From positions 124,001 through 188,000 of the forward strand of contig NZ_JACEFA010000002.1 in the NCBI RefSeq assembly GCF_014083865.1: 64,000 nt of DNA, in the 5' to 3' direction. Source of the DNA: Paraliobacillus salinarum. GTDB taxonomy: Bacteria > Bacillota > Bacilli > Bacillales > Amphibacillaceae. The notes beneath the pieces are model-generated. The model had not been told where the DNA came from, ran no database searches, and saw only the letters and a list, made by a program, of their open reading frames with translations. A program made the position numbers and the translations under genes. The first letter of the stretch is position 1. Each line of letters begins with the position of its first letter. Positions 15,959-24,125 of this stretch are shown piece by piece.

Positions 15959-17077
15959 CTATTGTGTAATGAGTGATTTTAGTTGTATGGTTTTTCCTGT
16001 TTCTCTCACGAAGATTTGTATGGTGTGATCTTCCTCGTCTAATTCATCCGTGATTAACAGGTGAATTTCTCCTTGTGGTAATTCGTTTAAATCATATTGT
16101 TTAAAATACTCACCATCTAAATAAACCTCAATCAAACCACCCGCATTTTCTAAATTTAAAGCGAGTAGTTCTCCAGTAAATTCATATCTAATCGAATGGT
16201 TTGAGGTACTTGATGCATAACTTTCTCCAACTAACTTGAAGCCGTCTAAATCCTCTGGCTCAACAATAGATTGAAAAGCATCAACTTGATACAAATCTCC
16301 CCGTGCCTCAATATTTGTGTAATCAATAACTTTTTTCTCAGCCACATTTCCCACAATTCCATCCACTACTGATTCAGCATACATACTAACTCCAGCTTTA
16401 TTGAGTTTGCCTTCCTCTGTCGTCAACTCCTCCATTGACTCATCAGCGTTCTCCAACACTTCTTCCACATCAATAGAAGCAACCCCGTAATGATCAGAAA
16501 TTTCGACTATAGCACGAGCGTATTCCTCTTCCTCACTAAGCGAACGTCCAATAATCGCAAAAATCTCCGCTCCAGGTTGGTCTGCAATTACTTGATTTAG
16601 CAATGTTTCATAGCTTTTTTCAAATTGTTCAACAGTCAAACGATTTACATCCGACTCCCCAAAAGCAATTGCCACTAAATCTTGTTGCGTTTCCTTTTTC
16701 CCTTGCTCATACATAAGCATATTATCAAACATATCCGCCTCATCTTTTATAACTTGATGTTGATACACTTGATTATTATAATTTTCTTCAATTAGATTAC
16801 TCACTTGTTGCTGCCATGCTTCTCCCTCTTCCACACTTTCACCAGCACCAACAACACCTTGATCACCAATGACCATGAAATGAATCTTTCGCTCATTTGC
16901 TAGCTTCGTATAAAAATCTCGATTTTCCTTTTTATCTACCTGCATATTTTGATCGATCTTTTTATGTGCTTGCTCACTGATCAATTTTAATTTTTGATTA
17001 TATTGAAAACTAGCATAAGCAATGAAACTAATAAAAATAATAGCTGCAACAAAAATAAATATCGCTTTTTTAGACAT
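15959..17077 (-). CDS. Membrane-anchored SGNH-like protein with degenerate active site
   Basis: About 372 residues with an N-terminal membrane anchor (about 4-24) and an extracellular SGNH-fold domain (about 65-250), then a beta-rich C-terminal region. The block I motif, normally GDS, reads VIGDQGVVGAG, so the catalytic Ser is Gln. Block V, normally DxxH, reads LNKAGVSMYAE and lacks both residues. The middle FGESDVN resembles block III. It is therefore probably not an esterase; a binding or structural role is possible. The ATG at 17077 is preferred to a TTG two codons earlier. A REP tail ends 4 bases after its stop. No operon partner is evident. Confidence 0.7.
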   Translation of the reverse strand: MSKKAIFIFVAAIIFISFIAYASFQYNQKLKLISEQAHKKIDQNMQVDKKENRDFYTKLANERKIHFMVIGDQGVVGAGESVEEGEAWQQQVSNLIEENYNNQVYQHQVIKDEADMFDNMLMYEQGKKETQQDLVAIAFGESDVNRLTVEQFEKSYETLLNQVIADQPGAEIFAIIGRSLSEEEEYARAIVEISDHYGVASIDVEEVLENADESMEELTTEEGKLNKAGVSMYAESVVDGIVGNVAEKKVIDYTNIEARGDLYQVDAFQSIVEPEDLDGFKLVGESYASSTSNHSIRYEFTGELLALNLENAGGLIEVYLDGEYFKQYDLNELPQGEIHLLITDELDEEDHTIQIFVRETGKTIQLKSLITQ

Positions 17078-17156
17078 AACCAATTCCCCACTCTTTCTTA
17101 TATTTCAATTAAACTATACTTTTAAAAAAATCTTTTATTTAGCGATGGCTGTGCGA

Positions 17157-17717
17157 TTATACACGTAACAATCCTCGGAATCCTCTCGCAGCATAGTAAG
17201 ATTCCGCACTATTGTGATAAACAAACACAGTCCCATATCGTCGATCACAAAAAAGTGCCCCACCTAGCTCCCTAATACTTGCAGGTGTATGTATCCAGCT
17301 AGACGTTTTTTGATCAACTTTTTCTACAGCTTGAAGCTTACGATACTGCTCTTCTGTCAAAAGTTCAATCCCCATAGTCATTGCCATATCTACCACATTA
17401 TCTTTCGGCTTATTTTTTTTTCTAGACTCTAATGCCTCACGATCATAACAGATGCTTCTACGCCCTATAGGACTTTCTTGTGAGCAATCATAGAATATAT
17501 ATTCATTCTCCGCTTCCTTGTGCTCCAACACATCTGGTTCACCGCCCGTTCTCTCCATTTCATGTATCATTTGCATTTTTTCCGGACTTGCTTCTAGTTT
17601 CACACGTACACTACTCCATTCCAATCCTGGGTGCCTATGCATATTATTCTCGAAACGATTATGTAAAGTTTTGATTAATTCTTCATGCTGTACTACCGAC
17701 CTCTTATTATTAACCAT
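17157..17717 (-). CDS. DUF4256 family protein
   Basis: 186 residues, whole-length match in pattern to DUF4256: RFENNMHRHPGLEW near the start, MERTGGEPDV in the middle, RRSICYDREAL and a C-terminal SIRELGGALFCDRRYGTVFVYHNSAESYYAARGF segment read in parts. No signal peptide or membrane helix. Function is unknown in the family. It is monocistronic here; the 270 bases upstream toward the plus-strand sigma-like gene hold only A/T-rich divergent promoter sequence. Confidence 0.85.
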   Translation of the reverse strand: MVNNKRSVVQHEELIKTLHNRFENNMHRHPGLEWSSVRVKLEASPEKMQMIHEMERTGGEPDVLEHKEAENEYIFYDCSQESPIGRRSICYDREALESRKKNKPKDNVVDMAMTMGIELLTEEQYRKLQAVEKVDQKTSSWIHTPASIRELGGALFCDRRYGTVFVYHNSAESYYAARGFRGLLRV

Positions 17718-17987
17718 TTTTTATCCCCCTTTTTTCAAAAGTAACAATAGTGAGCTTTTTTACAGATGGTTTGATGGAAGTAGATCTGAACGCTCTTGTT
17801 TCACTATGGTGTGAATTTCTAAAAAAAGTACGCAACTTTCCATTTTACTACTCTATTCTCTATTTTCACTGTAACTTACTACAATTTCAAGTTCTATTTT
17901 GCTAAATTCAGATTCTGTGCAAAAAACGATCATTGTTTATGCTAGTTTTACCGACGGAATAATAAGACAAGGGTCCCTTAGTTAGAA

Positions 17988-18530
17988 ATGAGAAAACTCA
18001 TGCATAATCAGGAAGTATCATTTGAGCAACTCCTGCACGATTTTGAACCAATAATTTTTCACCTTCTCCATAAATACGGAATAAGAGATGAGGACAAAGA
18101 GTTCTATCAAGAGGGAAGCATTGCTTTATGGCATGCTTGGCAAACCTACGATCAAGAAAAAGGGAAATTCTCAACCTATGCCTACTTTTCGATTCAGAAA
18201 GCATTCTTTACATTGTTAAGAAAAGAAACGGCAATTCAAAAACGAAAAGAAAAATATCAATCTTACTTAGACACCAGCAGCCTTGTCTGCTACAACCAAC
18301 TGCCTTTCGATCCTTATTTATTCGCTATGATCGAGCAAAAGTTAACCCAAAACCAAATGAAGTGGTTTATCGGCTATATCATCAATCAACAAACAATAAA
18401 ACAAATTGCCCAAAAAGAAAACGTCACAGAAAACACAGTGAAAAACTGGGCACGCCTAGCCAAACCAAAAATCCAGCAAATCCTAACGAAATGGGACATT
18501 GGGGTCAGTCCCCAATGTCCCACCAATTGA
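17988..18530 (+). CDS. Sigma-70-like regulatory protein with REP-encoded C-terminus
   Basis: 180 residues, one of the few plus-strand genes. Region 2-like sequence is at about 35-80 (EFYQEGSIALWHAW, GKFSTYAYFSIQKAF) and a region 4-like helix-turn-helix at about 125-168 (IKQIAQKENVTENTVKNWARL). This resembles short alternative sigma factors of Bacillaceae. No good ribosome site precedes either ATG (17988 or 18000), so the start is uncertain. The last twelve residues (WDIGVSPQCPTN) are encoded by a REP unit, and the stop lies just beyond that unit. The native C-terminus has evidently been replaced or extended by the repeat. Targets are unknown. Confidence 0.75.
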   Translation: MRKLMHNQEVSFEQLLHDFEPIIFHLLHKYGIRDEDKEFYQEGSIALWHAWQTYDQEKGKFSTYAYFSIQKAFFTLLRKETAIQKRKEKYQSYLDTSSLVCYNQLPFDPYLFAMIEQKLTQNQMKWFIGYIINQQTIKQIAQKENVTENTVKNWARLAKPKIQQILTKWDIGVSPQCPTN

Positions 18531-18577
18531 AAAATGGGGCGCTGGGGTCAGTCCCCAACGCCCCACCAAGCGTCCCA
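18492..18577. repeat. Composite REP element between convergent genes
   Basis: Unit A 18492-18522, linker ccaattgaaaaa, unit B 18535-18565 (GGGGCG subtype), tail ccaagcgtccca. Both units carry the CAGTCCCC variant centre. Unit A lies inside the 3' end of the sigma-like gene; the tail ends 7 bases after the yitT stop. Confidence 0.9.
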
Positions 18578-18584
18578 CCGATAA

Positions 18585-19421
18585 TTAGACGATTGCTTTA
18601 AAGCCTTTTCTGATGACTTCTTGAACATGGTGCACGGTAACATATGCTGTACTATCAATTTCTTGAATTCGTTTTTTTAACTTGGCAAGCTCTTGTCTAT
18701 TGATCACAAGATAAAGCACTTTCTTATTATCCCCAGTATATCCACCATAGCCATCTAAAACAGTGAATCCGCGGGACATTTTATGAATAATTGTTTCTGC
18801 AATTTCCTCGGAACAGCTCGACATAATAAACACAGCAACTCGCTCATCTATGCCCTCCGTAAAGAAATCAATCACCTTCGCCCCAATATAAACAGAGATC
18901 AGCGTGTACATTCCTTTATCAATTCCTATCACAAAAAGGGAACCAGACACAACAATAATATCTATCACTAGCATCGCATTTCCCACACTAACTCCTAAAT
19001 ATTCATTCGCTATTCTGGCAAGCACTGTTGATCCACCACTACTGCCACCCGAACGGAATATCAGCCCTAAGCCAATCCCTACTAACAGCCCGGCGAAGAT
19101 AGCGGACAATAAAGTATCATCTGTCAGCATCCGTCCATATTGCTCTGTCACGGATAAAAAAATGGACGACGTAATAATAGAAAATATCGTATAATAAAAC
19201 GACCTTTTCTCAAAAAAACGATAGCCAACTGCCACTAACATTACATTTAATACAAAGTTTACTAGTCCCGTCGACCATCCAAATAAATAATGAATGACTA
19301 CCGTTATCCCAATAACTCCACCTTCAGAGAGCATATTCGGAATCATATAAAAGTTGACCGCTATAGCAAAAATTATTCCCCCGGCAATAATTAATAATAA
19401 ATCTACCATTGTTTTTTTCAT
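18585..19421 (-). CDS. yitT: YitT family membrane protein
   Basis: 278 residues: five to six membrane helices in the first 190 residues (YitT/DUF161, with GGSSGGSTVLARI) and a soluble C-terminal DUF2179 domain (about 200-275). The family is widespread in Bacillota and of uncertain transport function. A REP tail follows its stop. It starts 25 bases after the PRD regulator gene on the same strand, so it may be cotranscribed with it, though a functional link is not obvious. Confidence 0.85.
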   Translation of the reverse strand: MKKTMVDLLLIIAGGIIFAIAVNFYMIPNMLSEGGVIGITVVIHYLFGWSTGLVNFVLNVMLVAVGYRFFEKRSFYYTIFSIITSSIFLSVTEQYGRMLTDDTLLSAIFAGLLVGIGLGLIFRSGGSSGGSTVLARIANEYLGVSVGNAMLVIDIIVVSGSLFVIGIDKGMYTLISVYIGAKVIDFFTEGIDERVAVFIMSSCSEEIAETIIHKMSRGFTVLDGYGGYTGDNKKVLYLVINRQELAKLKKRIQEIDSTAYVTVHHVQEVIRKGFKAIV

Positions 19422-19446
19422 AAATGCATCCCTTGTCTTTCTATAT

Positions 19447-21366
19447 CTAATAATTTTGAAGATCGATTAAGAATGAATCATAATTTTTTTGATTAATCAA
19501 TCGGTTAACTTTTTCTTTATCTTGTGTCCATTTCGAAAACATATCACTTAAAATCGGAAGGTGATGATCACCATCCCGTTTTGTTTTAATAAGAAATAGC
19601 ACTTTAATAATATCCTTATCCCAAATAATTGGTTTTTTTAAAACCGCAATATAACATACCGGTTTTCTGCAAATCTTATGAAGATCTTGTAAATGAACGA
19701 TGTTATTACCTATTTCGTGGGAAATAAAGGGCATCTTCGTTATCATTTTTTCTTCAATAATTCCTAAGGCTTGCAATTCATGCACTATATTTTGTAAGAT
19801 ACTCTGTTTATCTGTGCCTTCTAAATAAAAATTAGCATAAGTAGGTTTAAAATATTTTTCTACGTCTAGTTGAAAGAGATCCAGTCTACTTACAAATTGT
19901 TTAATTTGCTCAATGTAATTTCCTTTTTCAATTGCAACTTGATGAATAGAGCTTGGTAGTCTGTGTTTATATGAAGACACCAACACATCTATATGATCCA
20001 TTTGCTCCATTGCTTCATCTAAAAAGTCATAATTAATCAATTGAAAATTTTTTTCAGGGAAATTTTCCTTTAATTCATTAATATACATAATCGTTTCTGC
20101 ACGACCACGTCCACTAATCAAACAAATGGTTATCTTTCTTCTTTTCCTTAAATTACGTAAAGCTACATTAAAATAAAGAACTAAATATCCGAATTCATCT
20201 AAAGATATATTAATGTGATAATAGTCTTCGATTACCTTAACCGCAGAAACAGTTACCTTTGTAGCAAAGAGATATTTTTGAAGATTTTCATGCACAACTG
20301 GATTTCTTAAAACAATTCGATGCTTTATTCTTCTTATCATTTGAAGCATATGTAATGGAAGATATTTGTTAAGCGTGGGGTCATTAGAAATATCAATATC
20401 AAAATTATTTTTAATTTCCAAATACACATGTTGCAAAACTTGATTCACTTCTTCTAATACACTAGGTTTGGCATCAATAGACTGGAGAAGTTGTTTACTC
20501 TCCAAATGCATTGAAATATAATAGATATCATTTTTAGTAAGATTCGTTTTAAATACTTGATTAATTGTATCACATAGTTTTTTACTTGTACGATAAATCG
20601 TTGAATATACCTGATTAACTTCATCTTCATATTCTTGTGTAATTTGTATTGTGTGCCCAGATTTACTCCTGAAAATTGAAATCAACACGTGAATAGCTAT
20701 ATTCTTTAAAGAAAAATCTGACAAAGAAATTTTATTCTGTTCGCAAATATTACGCAATAAGTCTTCAACAAAAGGAATGATCGTGTGTTTTAGTTCATAT
20801 AATTTCTCTTCCAATTCAATACTATTATCAAACGTCATTTTATTATGAAAAAAATACTCCGCAAAACAAATACGTTTATCTAGCTCATTTCCCGTTATTG
20901 TAATTCCATAATTAGCTTTAGAGGATAGATGCAATTGATAATTAGATAAAACACGCTTTACTTCTGGCATATCTTGATTTAATGTAGAACGGCTAATAAA
21001 CATTTGTTCTGCCAAATGATCTAATTTAATATAATCTTTGCTTAGTAATAACGCCCTAATAATATAAAAAATTCGTTCATAATTATTTCGCTTAAACAAA
21101 TTCAATCGTTTAATATCTATGGTTGCCAACCCTTTTATTAAGTATTGTTTGGCGCTCTCATCCTTATAGCTTAATGTATACCCTTTATTCGAACTTGATT
21201 TTATTTCTATTCCTTTACTTTTAAGCTTTTTCTTCAATATTGATATATCATTTTTAACAGTACGTACGGAAGCTTCTACAACTAATGCAAGATTTGCAGC
21301 AGTCGTCGTTTCTTTTTCCTGCAACTCGTTTAAAATTAGTAATTGTCTTCTATTCAAATCTAACAT
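19447..21366 (-). CDS. PRD-containing PTS-responsive transcriptional activator (MtlR/ManR/LicR type)
   Basis: 639 residues with an N-terminal winged helix-turn-helix (about 1-60), a second helix-turn-helix-like segment (about 105-160), two PRD domains (about 180-400), an EIIB(Gat)-like domain (about 405-490; CLISGRGRAET) and a C-terminal EIIA-like domain (about 500-635; FISHEIGNNIVHLQDLHKI). This is the architecture of DNA-binding activators whose activity is set by PTS phosphorylation. It lies directly after the first mannose-family PTS operon, its probable target. A strong ribosome site AGGAGGCG follows immediately on a hairpin with eight T, so expression may depend on readthrough. Confidence 0.88.
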   Translation of the reverse strand: MLDLNRRQLLILNELQEKETTTAANLALVVEASVRTVKNDISILKKKLKSKGIEIKSSSNKGYTLSYKDESAKQYLIKGLATIDIKRLNLFKRNNYERIFYIIRALLLSKDYIKLDHLAEQMFISRSTLNQDMPEVKRVLSNYQLHLSSKANYGITITGNELDKRICFAEYFFHNKMTFDNSIELEEKLYELKHTIIPFVEDLLRNICEQNKISLSDFSLKNIAIHVLISIFRSKSGHTIQITQEYEDEVNQVYSTIYRTSKKLCDTINQVFKTNLTKNDIYYISMHLESKQLLQSIDAKPSVLEEVNQVLQHVYLEIKNNFDIDISNDPTLNKYLPLHMLQMIRRIKHRIVLRNPVVHENLQKYLFATKVTVSAVKVIEDYYHINISLDEFGYLVLYFNVALRNLRKRRKITICLISGRGRAETIMYINELKENFPEKNFQLINYDFLDEAMEQMDHIDVLVSSYKHRLPSSIHQVAIEKGNYIEQIKQFVSRLDLFQLDVEKYFKPTYANFYLEGTDKQSILQNIVHELQALGIIEEKMITKMPFISHEIGNNIVHLQDLHKICRKPVCYIAVLKKPIIWDKDIIKVLFLIKTKRDGDHHLPILSDMFSKWTQDKEKVNRLINQKNYDSFLIDLQNY

Positions 21367-21379
21367 AAGTATCGCCTCC

Positions 21380-21416
21380 TAAAAAAAATAACTGTAATCA
21401 TCTGATTATAGTTATT
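21380..21416 (-). terminator. Hairpin with T-run directly before the PRD regulator ribosome site
   Basis: AATAACTGTAATC (21387-21399) and GATTATAGTTATT (21404-21416) form a 13-bp stem (one G-U) with a 4-base loop. On the minus strand it is followed by eight T, then immediately by AGGAGG and the regulator ATG. It either terminates the PTS operon or acts as an attenuator for the regulator. A weaker GAGGG/CCCTC hairpin (about 21535-21555) follows the EIID stop. Confidence 0.7.
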
Positions 21417-21557
21417 TTATCGCAGGTTCACAGCCAGTCAAGTCTTAGCCATAATAGTTGTTAAATTTGCTTTTTTATTTTTTGTTCGTTGATTAATATC
21501 TCTAATCACTGAAAGAGTTCGCTTAATAATAAGAGGGAGTAACGCCCCCCTCATTGA

Positions 21558-22376
21558 TTAAATTAGACCGAGTAATGACCCACCAATACCAATTGCGATA
21601 GTAATTAACAAGATAGTAGTTGGCTTTTTTCCTTTCTTTAATAAATAAAACATAAATAGTGTATAAAGTAATGGTAACAGTAAAGGGAAAATTTGATCTA
21701 TATAATCCTGCATTGGAAGCTTTTCTTCTCCAACAGTAAATACTAACGCAGATTGTAATTTTACCATCGATGCAGACATTGCTCCAATTACCATCAATCC
21801 CACAATCGTTGCACCTTTAGAAATTTTTTGCATTATTCCAGAACTACTTGCTTTACCCATAAGTGATGTCCCAAACTTATAGCCAAACACCCCACCATAA
21901 TAACGGGTAAGCATATGAGGAACATTAAATAATAATAAGAATAAAATAGGTCCTAAAATACTACCTTGTTGCGCTAATGACAATCCAATACCAACTGAGA
22001 TAATTCTTAATGTTCCCCAAAATAATGAATCACCAATACCAGCAAATGGACCCATCAAACCAATCTTTACATTATTAATAATACTTTTATCAAAATTAGG
22101 ATTTTCACTTGCCTCTTTTTCAAGCGCTGTAGCTACTCCAGTAATGGTCGTTACCACATGCGGAGTCGTATTAAATATAGCCATGTGACGCTCTAATGCT
22201 TCTGCTTGTTCATTCTTCGTTTTATAATACCGCTTAATTGCCGGCCACATACCAATAGAGAAACCAAGTGCTTGCTGTCTTTCATAATTATAAGAAGCTT
22301 CTAGCATAAAAGAATTCCAAAATATTTCACGCATTAGTTTCTTTTCATCTTTGTTCAATTTCTTTTTCTCAGACAT
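21558..22376 (-). CDS. PTS mannose-family EIID component (system 1)
   Basis: 272 residues from the ATG at 22376, which has GAGGAGG 9 bases upstream inside the EIIC coding end. EIID landmarks: FWNSFMLEASYNYERQQALGF near the start, the NTTPH segment, LMGPFAGIGDSLFWGT in the middle, and C-terminal membrane helices. With EIIC it forms the sugar channel. It overlaps the EIIC stop by 8 bases. The substrate is not readable from sequence. Confidence 0.9.
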   Translation of the reverse strand: MSEKKKLNKDEKKLMREIFWNSFMLEASYNYERQQALGFSIGMWPAIKRYYKTKNEQAEALERHMAIFNTTPHVVTTITGVATALEKEASENPNFDKSIINNVKIGLMGPFAGIGDSLFWGTLRIISVGIGLSLAQQGSILGPILFLLLFNVPHMLTRYYGGVFGYKFGTSLMGKASSSGIMQKISKGATIVGLMVIGAMSASMVKLQSALVFTVGEEKLPMQDYIDQIFPLLLPLLYTLFMFYLLKKGKKPTTILLITIAIGIGGSLLGLI

Positions 22377-23148
22377 CGAATAAGTCCTCCTCATCTGTTG
22401 TATTTGTTTCTGTAACTTCTCCTTGTTTTCCCTTCATTTCAAACACAATAATAAATGCAAGAACTACACCGAATAATGTAATACCCAAAACTGGTAGATT
22501 TAAATAAGCAAATAATGCGAAACCAAGCAAGAAATAGAGAATATTGTTTTTATTCATCATCGGTAACAATAATAATGCAAATCCAACAGCTGGTAATAAT
22601 CCTCCAGCTACTTCTAATCCATTTTTAATCGCTTCTGGGATATTGTTAACAAAAGCCTCAACCGCTGTTGAACCAAATAAAATAGCAACAAAAGCAACAA
22701 GAAAGTACATAGCGGATTGTAGTAAAAGACCCGCTATATTTAGAGTTATCAGTCCTTTAATATTCGCTTCTTTAGCAAGCCTCATTGCAAAGTCCATAAA
22801 CCAACTTCTTACGATAAATACAATAACTTTTAATGATTGCGCGAGTAATGCAATTGGTAAAGCCAAAGCCAAAGCCACGTCTGCTCCATTTCCACTCATA
22901 ATAGCAAACGTTGTACCTAGTCCTGCACCTACTAGAACATCTGGTGGAACAGCACCACCTACTTGAATAAATCCCATAAATACAAGTTCTAATGTTGCAC
23001 CTACTAGAATACCTGTTTGTAAATCTCCTAGCACTGCCCCGATAATTGTAGATACAACAATTGGTCGAATAACCATAGGTGTACCTAGCATTTTCTCAAT
23101 AAACCAAAGAATTGCTAAAATTAACCCAACAATAATTGCTATTTGCAT
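22369..23148 (-). CDS. PTS mannose-family EIIC component (system 1)
   Basis: 259 residues, almost wholly hydrophobic, with the family segments GDLQTGILVGATLELVFMG and GLLPAVGFALLL. The tail is acidic (TDEEDLFDV), and its Glu-Glu-Asp codons double as the ribosome site of the EIID gene. It forms the membrane translocator with EIID. It follows EIIB by 24 bases. Confidence 0.9.
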   Translation of the reverse strand: MQIAIIVGLILAILWFIEKMLGTPMVIRPIVVSTIIGAVLGDLQTGILVGATLELVFMGFIQVGGAVPPDVLVGAGLGTTFAIMSGNGADVALALALPIALLAQSLKVIVFIVRSWFMDFAMRLAKEANIKGLITLNIAGLLLQSAMYFLVAFVAILFGSTAVEAFVNNIPEAIKNGLEVAGGLLPAVGFALLLLPMMNKNNILYFLLGFALFAYLNLPVLGITLFGVVLAFIIVFEMKGKQGEVTETNTTDEEDLFDV

Positions 23149-23172
23149 AGACTTTTTCCCTCCATTTCCAAT

Positions 23173-23658
23173 TTAGAAAGATAATTTATTTTTCAAATCA
23201 TTATAGTTTTTAGCATTTTCATTAGGAACCTGGCGAACCTCAATTTCAATTCCCTTATCTTGAATTTTATCTAAATATTCAATATCTTCTTTTGATACAT
23301 ATACAGCAGGAGAAAATAATACTTTATCATCATACTTTTGCATGCCCCCTACATTCAAAACAGGCTCTTCTTGAATTTGTTCCAGCAACTCATATGCTGA
23401 TTTAGGATTAGAACAAATCACAAATACCTTCATAGATTGAAGCTTTGGATTCTCTACTAACTTTGCTGCTTCATCAACAGTACGAATAGCTAATCGAACT
23501 CCATCCGGATTACTTGTTTTAAGTGCCATTTTTCGTATTTCATCATTCGCCGCATTATTATCAGCAATTACGATTGCTTCATAAGATAAAGCAGATCTCC
23601 AACTATAAGCAACTTGTCCATGTAATAAACGATCATCAATTCTCAGTTTTACAATCAT
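23173..23658 (-). CDS. PTS mannose-family EIIB component (system 1)
   Basis: 161 residues, starting IVKLRIDDRLLHGQVAYSW with the phosphorylated His14 of the EIIB(Man/Sor) family. It passes phosphate from EIIA to the incoming sugar. It is the third gene of the SIS-EIIA-EIIB-EIIC-EIID order. Confidence 0.9.
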   Translation of the reverse strand: MIVKLRIDDRLLHGQVAYSWRSALSYEAIVIADNNAANDEIRKMALKTSNPDGVRLAIRTVDEAAKLVENPKLQSMKVFVICSNPKSAYELLEQIQEEPVLNVGGMQKYDDKVLFSPAVYVSKEDIEYLDKIQDKGIEIEVRQVPNENAKNYNDLKNKLSF

Positions 23659-23682
23659 TGTCTATTTCCTCCTTGTTTTTGT

Positions 23683-24108
23683 TTAAAGATCAAAATCATC
23701 ATCTGAGCTTTCATTATTTTTGTTTATTTCATTATTAGCAAAAATAATTTGTTCTTTCGAAGCATGCACAACCTCTTTTAGTTTAGCTTCGTTCACTTGC
23801 TCTTCACTTAACATAACCACTTCTAATAAAAGTGGAAGGTTTATACCAGAAATAAGATAAACATTCTTTCTATTTAAATAACCAAGTGCAGTTTGATTTA
23901 CACTACCGCCAAAAATATCAGTAAAAACAATTAATGTATCTTTTTCATCGACTGTAGAAATAAAAGCTTCTAATTTTTCGTTAAAAGGTATTTCATCTGT
24001 ATAGGCATTAATAAAACTCAAGTTTTCTTGTTTTCCTAAAATTAAATTTGCTGTCGAAACAATCCCTTCTGCAAATTTTTCATGTGTTGCTACTAAAATT
24101 TTCTTCAT
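23683..24108 (-). CDS. PTS mannose-family EIIA component (system 1)
   Basis: 141 residues with the phosphorylated His9 (VATHEKFAEG) and the TDIFGGSVNQTAL segment of EIIA(Man). It has an acidic tail. It follows the SIS-domain gene by 17 bases and receives phosphate from HPr. Confidence 0.9.
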   Translation of the reverse strand: MKKILVATHEKFAEGIVSTANLILGKQENLSFINAYTDEIPFNEKLEAFISTVDEKDTLIVFTDIFGGSVNQTALGYLNRKNVYLISGINLPLLLEVVMLSEEQVNEAKLKEVVHASKEQIIFANNEINKNNESSDDDFDL

Positions 24109-24125
24109 AACATAACCTACCTTAT

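Noticed and set aside
3517-18577. REPs as a CRISPR array
   Set aside because: Units are palindromic, unevenly spaced over 15 kb and at gene ends, with no regular spacers and no cas genes.
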